NCBI GenBank assembly: GCA_039654915.1
Contig: CM077594.1
Location: 94,564,893-94,628,892, forward strand
DNA from: Aquilaria yunnanensis
Lineage: Eukaryota > Streptophyta > Magnoliopsida > Malvales > Thymelaeaceae
Reading direction: 5' to 3'
DNA length: 64,000 nucleotides
Shown here in pieces: positions 1 through 10,552 of this stretch; the first letter of the stretch is position 1; the number at the start of each line of letters is the position of its first letter. Made by a program: the position numbers and the translations under genes. Below the pieces are notes generated by a model, which worked only from the letters and a program-made list of their open reading frames with translations, had not been told where the DNA came from and made no database searches.

Positions 1-510
1 TACTAACCCTGTTGAAGTATTGTGGAAGAAGAAGTGATCCGATCCGTTTTGCTTGTTCTTTAGTTTTATTATCAGCATTTTCTTTCGTGTTTTAGTTTTT
101 CTTTCAGGGAATTTCTTTTTTTCTATCTTATAAGATAGTTTCATCCATGCTGATATTAAAACCATAGAACAATGCCTTTAGGTTGGAATGGCTGAGTAAA
201 GAGTAATTTTTATTGCTCTTGAGACGCATCCTATTAGGTCTACTAGGCATAACATTTTGGGATAGTTAAGCTTCAACCTTATTTGGATGACATATCTCTC
301 AAGCGAATCTATATTTACTAAAGAAAATATTAGATGAACCTTGGATATTGATTCCAAACATCCGTTCCCTTTACATAATTTGTTAGCGATATTGTCATCA
401 TCAAGATTCACTCATTTTATCGAAGTCTAAAATTTCGCACTCGCCTATTATGCAAATTCACACTTTCGAAGAAAATTATTCCAATTCTAATTGCTTTCAT
501 ATAAATTTCG
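1..510 (+). other. Element A 3' untranslated internal region, homologous to 48491-48990
   Basis: This segment is collinear with the sequence following the LOG-like frame of element M, including the shared stretch around TTTAGTTTTATTATCAGCAT. A 77-codon antisense frame (178-411) is open here and in element M, but its differences between copies mostly change amino acids, so I do not call it a gene. Confidence 0.75.
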
Positions 511-3245
511 CTCGAGGTTCAAGGAGATTTCCTTAACCTCATTCCATCAATTTTCCTTCAAACGATAGGAGAGTTCCTATCGTCGAGGTTCTAAGGAAGG
601 GCCCTTAACCTCAAATCATCAATTTTTCTTCAAACGATAGGAGAGTTCCTATCGTCGAGGTTCTAAGGTAGGGCCCTTAACCTCAAAATCATCAATTTTC
701 CTTCAAACGATAGGAGAGTTCCTATCGTCGAGGTTCTAAGGTAGGACCCTTAACCTCATTCAAACAATTTTCCTTCAAACGATAGGAGAGTTCCTGTCGT
801 CGAGGTTCTAAGGTAGGACCCTTAACCTCAAAATCATCAATTTTCCTTCAAACGATAGGAGAGTTCCTATCGTCGAGGTTCTAAGGTGGGACCTTTAACC
901 TCATTCAAACAATTTTCCTTCAAACGATAGGAGAGTTCCTGTCGTCGAGGTTCTAAGGTAGGACCCTTAACCTCAAAATCATCAATTTTCCTTCAAACGA
1001 TAAGAGAGTTCCTATCGTCGAGGTTCTAAGGTGGGACCCTTAACCTCATTCAAACAATTTTCCTTCAAACGATAGGAGAGTTCCTGTCGTCGAGGTTCTA
1101 AGGTAGGACCCTTAACCTCAAAATCATCAATTTTCCTTCAAACGATAGGAGAGTTCCTATCGTCGAGGTTCTAAGGTAGGACCCTTAACCTCAAAATCAT
1201 CAATTTTCCTTCAAACGATAGGAGAGTTCCTATCGTCGAGGTTCTAAGGTAGGGCCCTTAACCTCAAAATCATCAATTTTCCTTCAAACGATAGGAGAGT
1301 TCCTATTGTCGAGGTTCTAAGGTAGGACCCTTAACCTCAAAATCATCAATTTTCCTTCAAACGATAGGAGAGTTCCTATCGTCGAGGTTCTAAGGTAGGG
1401 CCCTTAACCTCAAAATCATCAATTTTCCTTCAAACGATAGGAGAGTTCCTATCGTCGAGGTTCTAAGGTAGGACCCTTAACCTCATTCAAAACAATCAAT
1501 TTTCCTTCAAACGATAGGAGAGTTCCTATCGTCGAGGTTCTAAGGTAGGGCACTTAACCTCAAAATCATCAATCTTCCTTCAAACGATAGGATAGTTCCT
1601 ATCATCGAGGTTCTAAGGTAGGGCCCTTAACCTCAAAATCATCAATCTTCCTTCAAACGATAGGAGAGTTCCTATCATCGAGGTTCTAAGGTAGGGCCCT
1701 TAACCTCAAAGTCATCAATTTTCCTTCAAACAATAGGAGAGTTCCTATTGTCAAGGTTCTAAGGTAGGACCCTTAACCTCAAAACCATCAATTTTCCTTC
1801 AAACGATAGGAGAGTTCCTATCGTCGAGGTTCTTAGGTAGGGCCCTTAACCTCAAAACAATCAATTTTCCTTCAAACAATAGGAGAGTTCCTATCGTCGA
1901 GGTTCTAAGGTAGGGCCCTTAACCTCAAAACAATCAATTTTCCTTCAAACGATAGGAGAGTTCCTATCGTCGAGGTTCTAAGGTAGGACCCTTAACCTCA
2001 AAACAATCAATTTTCCTTCAAACGATAGGAGAGTTCTTATCGTCGAGGTTCTAAGGTAGGACCCTTAACCTCAAAATCATCAATTTTCCTTCAAAACGAT
2101 AGGAGAGTTCCTATCGTCGAGGTTCTAAGGTAGGATCCTTAACCTCAAAATCATCAATTTTCCTTCAAACGATAGGAGAGTTCCTATCGTCGAGGTTCTA
2201 AGGTAGGACCCTTAACCTCAAAATCATCAATTTTCCTTCAAATGATAGGAGAGTTCCTATCGTCGAGGTTCTAAGGTAGGACCCTTAACCTCAAAATCAT
2301 GAATTTTCCTTCAAACGATAGGAGAGTTCTTATCGTCGAGGTTCTAAGGTAGGACCCTTAACCTCAAAATCATCAATTTTCCTTCAAAACGATAGGAGAG
2401 TTCCTATCGTCGAGGTTCTAAGGTAGGACCCTTAACCTCAAAATCATCAATTTTCCTCAAAACGATAGGAGAGTTCCTATCGAGGTTCTAAGGTAGGACC
2501 CTTAACCTCAAAATCATCAATTTTCTTTCAAACGATAGGAGAGTTCCTATCATCGAGGTTCTAAGGTAGGACCCTTAACCTCAATCATCAATTTTTCTTC
2601 AAACGATAAGAGAGTTCTTATCGCAGAGGTTCTAAGGTAGGGCCCTTAACCTCAAACTTGCAACGATAGGAGAGTTCCTATCGTCGAGGTTCTAAGGAAA
2701 GTTCCTTAAACCTCAAACAATCAATCATCAATTTTTCTTCAAACGATAAGAGAGTTCTTATCGCAGAGGTTCTAAGGTAGGGCCCTTAACCTCAAACTTG
2801 CAACGATAGGAGAGTTCTTATCGTCAAGGTTCTAAGGAGAGTTCCTTAAACCTCAAACAATCAATCATCAATTTTTCTTAAACGATAAGAGAGTTCTTAT
2901 CGCAGAGGTTCTAAGGTAGGGCCCTTAACCTCAAACTTTCAACGATAGAACCTTTCCTATCGTTAGAGGTTCTAAGGACCTTTCCTTAAACCTCAAACAA
3001 ACAATCAATCATTCAGTCCATCTTACAACGATAGAACCTTTCCTATCGTTAGAGGTTCTAAGGACCTTTCCTTAACCTCAAACAAACAATCAACCATTCA
3101 GTCCATCTTACAACGATAGAACCTTTCCTATCGTTAGAGGTTCTAAGGACCTTTCCTTAAACCTCAAACAATCAATCAATGAGTCTATCTTACAACGATA
3201 GGAGCTTTCCTATCGTCAAGATTCTAAAGAGGATTCCTTAACCTT
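511..3245 (+). repeat. Tandem array of about 37 paired-hairpin units (about 72 bp each)
   Basis: Each unit contains two adjacent inverted repeats. The first is CGATAGGA, loop GAGT, TCCTATCG. The second is GAGGTT..AAGG, a short loop, then CCTT..AACCTC. They are joined by an AT-rich spacer of the type TCAAAATCATCAATTTTCC. Towards the right (from about 2590) the units change to the stems CGATAAGA/TCTTATCG and CGATAG/CTATCG with different spacers. Several changes are compensated on the other side of the stem. The array ends about 90 bp before the polypurine tract, so it would lie in the 3' untranslated part of the element's RNA. Confidence 0.95.
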
Positions 3246-3336
3246 ATAATTTAGGCGACGAGAAGGTTCTCAATGCTTAGCCAAGCCGGACGAAATTTGG
3301 TAACTACTTTGCATACATCATGTCCCATGAAGCATG

Positions 3337-3350
3337 CAAAGGGGGGCAGC
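3337..3350 (+). other. Polypurine tract of element A
   Basis: The purine run AAAGGGGGGCAGC immediately precedes the 3' LTR start TGTTGACA. The same run stands in the same place in element M (51275-51289). In LTR retrotransposons this is the plus-strand primer site. Confidence 0.85.
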
Positions 3351-4560
3351 TGTTGACACCTAATTTCGTCCGACCTTCATAAAAAAATTAATTAATTAAA
3401 AAAATATTAATTAAAAATTAATTAAATTAAAAATAATATTATATATTGATAAAAATTAATTTAGGAGGGGGCATTTTTGTTTTATAAGTTTAGTCAAAAT
3501 ATAATAATATATATATCTGTTTGTGTGTGTTTAAAAAAAATTATTATTAATTAATTAAAAAAATTAATTAGTTAAAAATCAAATCAAATCAAATCAAATC
3601 AAAAATATATATGTAATAAAAAATATATATATATAATAAAATAAATAAATAATAATAAAAAATTAAAAATATCTCCCTTCTCGATCCTTCTGAGGGGGAT
3701 TATTAAACGGGGGCACTCGGCCTCTCTCGGGGACACGCTCAGAGCTCTCTCTTTAAAAAAAAAAATTTCTTTCTCCTCTACCTCGGGGCTGGCTCAGCTT
3801 CTCCTTCTGCGAGCTCTCTGCTACGCTTCTCTCTCTTTCTTCTCTCTCCCACAGACTCAAACACACGGACAATAGACAAAAAAAAATCACAGAGATCTCT
3901 CTCAGCTCTCTCTCACGCTTTCTCTTCTCTCGCTTCTCTCTCTCTCTTCTCTTCCCGCTCTCACTCTCGTCTCTTCCCTCTCTGTCTCAGGAATTCTCTC
4001 TTCTCAGACGCCAGCTCCGCCCCTGCTGTCGCGCCTCGCCCTCGCCTCAAGCACCGCCCCTGCCGACGCCCAGCTCCAGCCGCTTCTCCACTGTCGCCCC
4101 TCCCCTGCTGGTCGCGCTCTGTTTTTGGGCCCATCGCGTCTCCCCTCCGCTACGTCGCGCGCGTGCACCTCCTTCCCTCGCCGTCTCCAGCTTCGCGTCG
4201 CCCCCTGCCGCGCCCAGCCCGCCGTGCGCCTTCCCCCTCCTCCAGCCCCCTGTCGCGTGCGCCTTTCCCCCTCCTCCAGCCCTCCGCTGTCGCGCGTGCC
4301 TCTCCCCCTCCAGCCAGCCTCCGTGTTGCCTCCCACCAGCCTCCTTAGCCACCGACGCCACTCATCGCGACACCATCGCGTCTCCCCCTCCAGTCCCCTG
4401 CCGTCGCGCCCCTTCGCCTTGTTGTCCCCTTTTGCTGTAGCACTGCCACCGTCCCGACGCCGGAAAAACAAAAGAAGAAGACGAAGACAGCAAAAAAAAA
4501 AGAGACGCGTTTACGCGTTTTCAATTTTTTTACCGAGTCAAATTTTATTTTATTTTATTT

Positions 4561-4563
<3 letters not shown>

Positions 4564-4635
<72 letters not shown>
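4564..4635. repeat. (TA)n microsatellite inside LTR of element A
   Basis: About 35 uninterrupted TA dinucleotides. A long open frame across the preceding GC-rich block reads into it and is composition-driven. Confidence 0.95.
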
Positions 4636-4637
<2 letters not shown>

Positions 4638-5063
4638 GGCTAAAATCCTTATTTAGCCCCTATTTCTTTTTGTTTTATTCATTTAAGTCATTAATATATT
4701 TTATTCTTGCATATACGTCACTGACAGTAAAACTCTTTATTTATTTTATTTATTTTATTTTTTCGATTTTTGCTTAGATCTGATTAATGTGAATTGTTGT
4801 GTGGATCTAATTAAATATCGATTGTTGTGTTGATCTGATGAATATGGATTGTAGTGATTGCTTGATTGTTAGTTTTCTTTACTGCTCCTGATTACTTGAT
4901 TAATTAAATTGCTTATTTATATGGTAGTCTATACTGCAGTATGGTTATTCCTTTTGTGGTTTCTACTGTTTTCTGTGTTTTGCATTCTGTGTTTTGCAGG
5001 TGGTAAAAAAAATGAACACTGATTCATAGTAGCATTTCATGATCCGCTTACTACAGAGGTGAC

Positions 5064-5935
5064 GTGGGCGTTCTCCTCGTCTACAATAACCCTCACAGAG
5101 CCACCCCCACCAAAACCGCCTGGATTGATCTCTTCAAGAACTCTATTCCATCTTTCAGAAGCGAGCTGAGAACAATACAACTGTTCCAGATGCAGACGTT
5201 AGAGCTGAACAATTTCCTCGGAAGTATCTCTCTATTCATTCCAATTTCTTGGAACTAAGAACTGTCAAGGCCATAAGTATAGAACGTTTATCCATGATAA
5301 CTGTGTATTGCTGACTGAAATATTTCACTCATGATTTTTGTTTTATGTTTTCCCTGCGGTATTTTGCTTTATGAAGTAGTCTTCTAGAAGTTTCCTACTT
5401 CTCTGTTAACTGATCAACCTATGTAGGAGGGTTTTCCAATAGTCGGGTTTAATGTTATATATTGAGCACTTCCTGTGCAAATTATTTAGTGACAGGATTA
5501 TAAAGTCATAAAGATCATTTGTATACGGTGGCATATAGTTTTAATAGGGATACCTAGTTTGTGGATACTCTTATGCCTTCAACCCTAGAGTATGGAGACC
5601 CTTTCTTTTTATTTCTATAGTTTTATGTTGTTGTATGAATTATTGTGTGCAAGCAATACCTGGTGGTGATCTTCCTGTTTTCCTTGTCATCCGTCTATTT
5701 GTCTTGCACTACTTCACTGATTGTATCCATGCCATACTACCAGAATAAGACTATTGAACTGGAACTTCTATGTGCAAAAAGATACGCAGATATTTTTGAA
5801 GACATAAAAGAGATCCTGAAAGCCATGGGGGACCACATGATTGTATTCTGCGCTACTGACTTCCTGAGCGAATCCTTAGAGAACTTGGATTTTGAGATAT
5901 TCAAGAAAATCAAAGACGAAGAAAAAGGTTAAGAC
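5064..5935 (+). pseudogene. Captured fragment of a DUF89 damage-control phosphatase (At2g17340-like) gene
   Basis: Two blocks of coding sequence lie inside the LTR. Block 1 (5064 to about 5220) reads NNPHRATPTKTAWIDLF then NSIPSF; after a one-base frame change it continues NNTTVPDADVRAEQF. Block 2 (about 5770-5930) reads RYADIFEDIK and, in a shifted frame, DPESHGGP, then RELGF and IFKKIKDEE. I recognise these as the N-terminal part of the plant DUF89 (4'-phosphopantetheine phosphatase, At2g17340/PANK2 C-terminal type) proteins. The roughly 540 bp between the blocks has no similarity and looks like a retained intron, so genomic DNA rather than cDNA was captured. Frameshifts and a stop show it is not functional. 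The metal-binding C-terminal part of the domain is absent. Confidence 0.75.
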
Positions 5936-6069
5936 TATATTATTTTGGTCATAAAATTGACATATGAGAATAACATGAGATTTTTGATTTGATATGTATT
6001 TATTTATTTATTTATTTAGAATAGTTTAATTTTAATTGTTGTAATGCATTAAATGTGTATCAAATTATT

Positions 6070-6450
6070 AGAAATCCGTCTTAAGACAGATCATAAAATC
6101 CATGTCCAGATGATTCGGTTAGAATCCATGGCTTGGATATTAACTAAACATTATTAAAAATAAAATTAAATTAAATAACGAATCCTAAGACGGATCATAT
6201 CCATGTCAAAATGATTCGGTTAGAATCCATGGCTTGGATATTAAATTCCATATCCGGATGATCCAGCAGGATTTACGGTTTGGAAAATATCAAACTTTTA
6301 AAATAAATAAATTAAATAAAAAGATAAAAATCCATATTTTTACGATATGGATTAAAATTTCACTAAATTCCGTGTCCAAATGACTCGGCAGAGTCCATGG
6401 TTCGGAATCAAAATCTTCCGTGTCCAAATGACTCGGCAGAGTCCATGGTT
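6070..6450 (+). repeat. Iterated stem-loop boxes near the 3' end of LTR A
   Basis: At least five copies of a box of about 40 bp. The last two read TTCCGTGTCC, then GACTC-GGCA-GAGTC, then CATGGTTCGGAA. Earlier copies read ATCCATGTC...GGCTTGGAT or TTCCATATCC...TTTGGAA. Outer and inner arms change together, so pairing is kept. The same boxes occur in the LTRs of M, R and the reverse solo LTR. Confidence 0.8.
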
Positions 6451-6726
6451 CGGAAGTAATAAAATTTTATATAAATTAATTTAAAAATCCACATCCGATT
6501 AATTCAGTTAAAATTTCTAGTTTGAAAATTAACTGAATATTTTCTAAAAGCAAAGCAAAACAAAATTAAAATCAACTAAGGTGCCAATTTTGGGCGCTAT
6601 AACAAAGTTGTTTTAGCGTAACCGTACTCCCGATCCCCGAACTCTCGCAGACCAATTTTAAGGTGACCAATCGACCTAAACATAAACAGATTGGTGGCGA
6701 CTCCAAGAAAACCTGACGTTGCCACA

Positions 6727-8289
6727 AGAAGAAAAAATTTTTAATGACATCACTAAAATTACAATTAATCAAAAATTAATTAACACAAAATAAATGGGAA
6801 AGACCGAACTAAATCACCAGAAAAATGTAGAATGAACAGTCATAATACTAAAATTTTAAGTACAACATAAATAAATAAATACATATTCTTTCCCAAAAAA
6901 AGAATTAATTCGGATAATTAAAAAAATTTAATAACTTACCTCAACCAACTTGCCATACTATTTGAAATTAAACTAAATAATTTCACAGATAAATATACAA
7001 CCTGAATAATTTACTTCCAACCAAATTATTTATTATCCACAAAGTATACAAACTAATTTTACAGAAATATTAAATATACTACCTAATCAATTAACTTACA
7101 ACTAATTTTTCACAATTTTTAATTAAACTCAATATTTTGACATATACATATATTACCCACACATTTTACTTAAAAGTAATTATTTTCTATTTTTAATTTA
7201 ATCCCAAAATTCAAAAAAAATGTACATAAATGTTAAATTATAATGGGTCACCCAACTAGTTCAAATCCAACCATCAACAACAATACATCACCAATATTTC
7301 ACAAATTTTACTACAAAATACCATGAAATAATCGGAATATTACCTATTTTTTGGAAAATAAAAAAATTAAAAATATGTTCTAAACAAATAAAAATTTAAG
7401 TGATAGTAAATTTAAGTGTAGATTACTTACATAGTAATTTTACACAACAATTAAATAAACTACCTAATCAATTTACTTACAACTTATTATTAACTATTTT
7501 AAATTAAACTAAATAATTTCACACATAAATATACAACCTAAATAATTTACTTCCAAAGTACTTATTTATTATATCTAAATATAGAAACTAATTTTACACA
7601 AATATTAAATATACCACCTAATCAATTAACTGACAATAAATTTTTCACTATTTTTAATTAAACTCAATATTTTGACATATACATAAATTACCCACACATT
7701 TTACTTAAAAGTAATTATTTTCTATTTTTTATTTAATCCAAAAATTCAGAAAAAACTAATAAATTGCACATAAATGTTAAATTATAATGGGTCACCGAAA
7801 TAGTTCACATCCAACCATCAACAACAATAAATCACAAATATTTCAAAAATTTTACTCCAAAATACAATGAAATAATCGGAATATTAACTAATTTTCGGAA
7901 AATAAAAAAATTAAAAATACGTTCTAAACAAACACACCTCAAATCTGACTTCAGTTGCTTCAAATACCTCCAAATAGCTTCAAATCAGCTACAACAACGA
8001 AAATCAAAACCCATTATCAACAAACAACCGATCCAAATTCGATAAAAAAAATTGAAAAATATTCACACTAACCTACAGATCAACGAAATGAAGACCAGAT
8101 CTACGTTTTACTAAGCTCAACGAAGCAATTTTACCCATTGGTCTTCAAACGAACGTGCTGTGTGTGCGTGTGGGATGTCAATAACGCAGAGGGAGACAGA
8201 GGCGAAGAACAAAAGAAGAAGAAGAAGAAGACGAGCTGGGTTTCGCGGCGCTGGGGGGGGGGGGTTTTAAAACCGAAAAATCAAAACGC
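6727..8289. repeat. AT-rich region with a tandem duplication of about 535 bp
   Basis: Positions about 6970-7390 and 7505-7930 are imperfect copies of one another (shared landmarks: AACTCAATATTTTGACATAT, AATTATAATGGGTCACC, AATAATCGGAATATTA). No coding potential is seen. It continues into the CACTA-end region at 8290 and may be interior or subterminal sequence of that transposon. A (GAA)n and G-run stretch lies at 8205-8270. Confidence 0.6.
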
Positions 8290-8753
8290 ACCGTTTCACT
8301 AAAAAATTTTCCAACGGCTTGTAAAGTTCCAAAAAAAAAAAAAAAATTCACCAACTGCTGGAAGTTGGAATTTTACCAACGGCTATGACCGTTGGTAATT
8401 ACCAACGGTTTGCACATTTGAAAAAAAAAACTGTAAAATTTTTTTGAAGCCCTCACCAACGCGTGCACGTTGGAAAAGATTTACCAACAGCTAGCCGTTG
8501 GTAAATCAGCCTTAAAAAAAAAAAAAATTTACCAACTGCTGGGAAGTTGGAATTTTACCAACGGCTAAGACCGTTGGTAATTACCAACGGTTTGCATGTT
8601 GGAAAAATAAAAAAAAACTGTTAAATTTTTTTGAAACCCTCACCAATGCGTGCACGTTGGAAAATAATTACCAACGGTTCTACGCGTTGGTAAATACCAA
8701 CGGCTACGCCGTTGGTAAATTAGCAGTTGGAAAAGCGTGATATTTTAGTAGTG
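8290..8753. mobile_element. Right terminus of a CACTA (En/Spm-like) transposon with subterminal repeats
   Basis: The end reads TATTTTAGTAGTG, which on the other strand is CACTACTAAAATA, the CACTA hallmark. Internal to it is a dense set of subterminal motifs, TACCAACGG and its complement CCGTTGGTA, many arranged as small palindromes. A block of about 185 bp carrying them is duplicated (8346-8520 and 8527-8700). The other terminus was not found and may lie left of element A. No transposase is visible. Confidence 0.65.
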
Positions 8754-9432
8754 CAAGTGTTGCTCAACTTGATCGATTGAACTCAAAGCTTCAGATATAT
8801 TGATTCAACAATGTATTGGCAAATAGAATCCTAGAAAAGGAAGAAAAGCTCACAAGAAGCGAAATAAAAACAAAACAAAAAAAAAACTTATCAATCGACT
8901 TTCCCGTGTTGAAAGAGCTTGGTCCTGGGAGAAGAAAGAATGAGAAGAAAAAAAGTTGTGCCCTGGATGGTGGTCAAGAGGAGAAAGGGGGAGACATTCG
9001 ATCGATCGAGATGTGTAAAAGGGAGGGAATTTATAAAGAGATAAATGGGAGGTTTAGGGAGTTCAATTAGCTCACTCTTACTTTCAGGTTGGTCCGTTGG
9101 TGGTGGAGCCAGGAGCAAGGAAAAAATAAAGATGAGATGGTGGGCAACGAAAGGATGGTGATCAAAATGAGACGTGAGAGCGGCGGGTTATGGAGATAGT
9201 GATTTGATTATTAAATGAAAATGTTTCAAGGATTCTAAAAAAAGAAAAAAAAATTGAGGGTTAAAATTGATTTTTTTTTTTATATCCTTTTTCCATCCAA
9301 CTTAACAACTTCTATCTATAATAGGTTCAAAATGAAACACTTAAACGAGATTGATGGTTTTCTATGTAAAAAATTGAGGTTAAATGTTAGAATAATAAAA
9401 GATTAAAAACCACATATGCAATTAATCCATAA
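8754..9432. other. Intergenic, nothing recognised
   Basis: Purine-rich stretch with short open frames on both strands (8816-9070 plus, 8891-9118 minus). None has a recognisable domain. The sequence is AT-rich with poly-T runs near 9275. Confidence 0.4.
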
Positions 9433-9442
9433 AAATATAGAT

Positions 9443-10542
9443 GACAAAAATAATGAAAAAACTACTAATGTTTAAGGTTGGGCCAAATCACCCACTAATA
9501 CTTTTTTTTTTTTTTTGCCAAATAAACTATTAACGTTTTCGGGTCAAACCAAGTTCCCCACTGCTATTAAAACAAGTATAGCTTGACATCTTTTTTTGCA
9601 CGTCTCCTTCTTCTTGAGTCAGCCAACTAGACTTTGAGTTTCCTTAAACAACAAACATCCTTCCTCTATGAAACATTTTGTCAAACACCTTTTTTGCATT
9701 CCCACTAATGAGAATAAGCTTGAATAACTTGAATTGGTGTTTGAAACCATATCATTCAAAATTGTACAAAAATGAAAATACTCGATGTCGTTCAATTCTC
9801 AAATCAATGATGTTTTCACTTTGTTAGTGATGATGTTACTTATTGGTCTTGTGGTCGGTCCACCGGAGACAAATCAATGGCGAACAAAAAGGGTGGGGGT
9901 TTCAAAGAGGTGAAAGAAGAAATCTTTCTTCTTGGCGAAGGGGCAGCTGAAATCATAGTAGGATTTGGAGATAATTTGCCAATAATCGCATGGGAGAAAA
10001 GTCTCCCGAATGGCATTAGATTCGGCAGTTGATCAAAACAAAGGACAGACAACGGCAAATCGCTAAATGTTCTTGGGAGAGGTGAAGGAGAGGATCCTAG
10101 CAATGCAACCTTCTGGCAATGATTGCCTGCAAACTTTGAAGGATTTTGAATGCTTCCCATTCAACTATGTATCAACAATTTTTGTTCACTCCTACTAGCC
10201 GAGAAGGAACTTGCAGAAGCACACTCGAGTTGGGACATTGTTCTCTACAAAATCAATTTCCAACCCCAATTCTTCATTCAATTTTGACTTGATCTTCGAC
10301 TATCCCTTCCCCAATTCAAACTTCCTCCACGACAACCTTCTATTTGGCCTTTTTAAAGCCACATCAGCATTCTATTGATGAAATATGCTCTAGTTTGAAT
10401 GAAATATAATCATTCAATTAATGACCAATGGGCTATTTGGCTTGTTTTCAAAAGATAAAGTGGTTTATTTGGCCCCCCAAAAAATTAGTGGCCAATTCAC
10501 GCCAAACAAATAACATTAGTGGTTTTTTTTATCAGTTTTGCC
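9443..10542. mobile_element. Non-autonomous Mutator-like (MULE) element, 1.1 kb
   Basis: Terminal inverted repeats of about 90 bp: the left one begins GACAAAAATAATGAAAAAAC and the complement of the right one begins GGCAAAACTGATAAAAAAAA. Both continue to the shared CACTAATGTT-type and CCAAATAAAC blocks. They are flanked by AAATATAGAT (9433-9442) and AAATGTAGAT (10543-10552), a target duplication with one mismatch. A 106-codon minus-strand frame (9840-10160) fills part of the interior. I do not recognise it; it could be captured sequence (Pack-MULE). Confidence 0.75.
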
Positions 10543-10552
10543 AAATGTAGAT

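Larger units (their letters stand above)
1..6726 (+). mobile_element. Element A: 3' part of a large LTR retrotransposon, left-truncated by the window
   Basis: The first 500 bp align with the region just downstream of the LOG-like frame of element M (48491-48990), so the window opens a few bases after the place where the cargo of this copy should end. Then follow a tandem hairpin array, a polypurine tract and a complete 3' LTR that starts TGTTGACACC and ends TGCCACA. The 5 bp after the LTR are AGAAG, the expected target duplication, but the 5' end lies outside the window. The orientation is plus. Family membership is seen directly from shared LTR ends, PPT and array. Assignment to Tat/Ogre-like Ty3/Gypsy is inferred from element M. 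Confidence 0.85.
3351..6726 (+). repeat. 3' LTR of element A (3376 bp) carrying a captured gene fragment
   Basis: The LTR starts TGTTGACACCTAATTTCGTC and ends GACGTTGCCACA, like the other LTRs of the family. It is longer than those of M (2609 and 2631 bp) because the middle differs: a CT-rich and GC-rich block (3660-4470), a long TA microsatellite, and a segment with DUF89 phosphatase exons replace the corresponding part. The last 650 bp, with the repeated hairpin boxes and the sequence ATTGGTGGCGACTCC, are shared with all other copies. Confidence 0.85.

Noticed and set aside
178..411. Antisense 77-codon frame also open at 48663-48896
   Set aside because: The differences between the two copies nearly all change the amino acid, there is no recognisable domain, and it lies antisense in the 3' untranslated part of the element.
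511..3245. CRISPR-like regular repeat array
   Set aside because: The units are contiguous hairpins with near-identical spacers, inside a eukaryotic LTR retrotransposon. There are no unique spacers and no cas genes.
6747..6760. CACTAAAATTAC as the left end of the CACTA element ending at 8753
   Set aside because: Similarity to the right terminus stops after a few bases and the 3-bp flanks (CAT and CAA) do not match.
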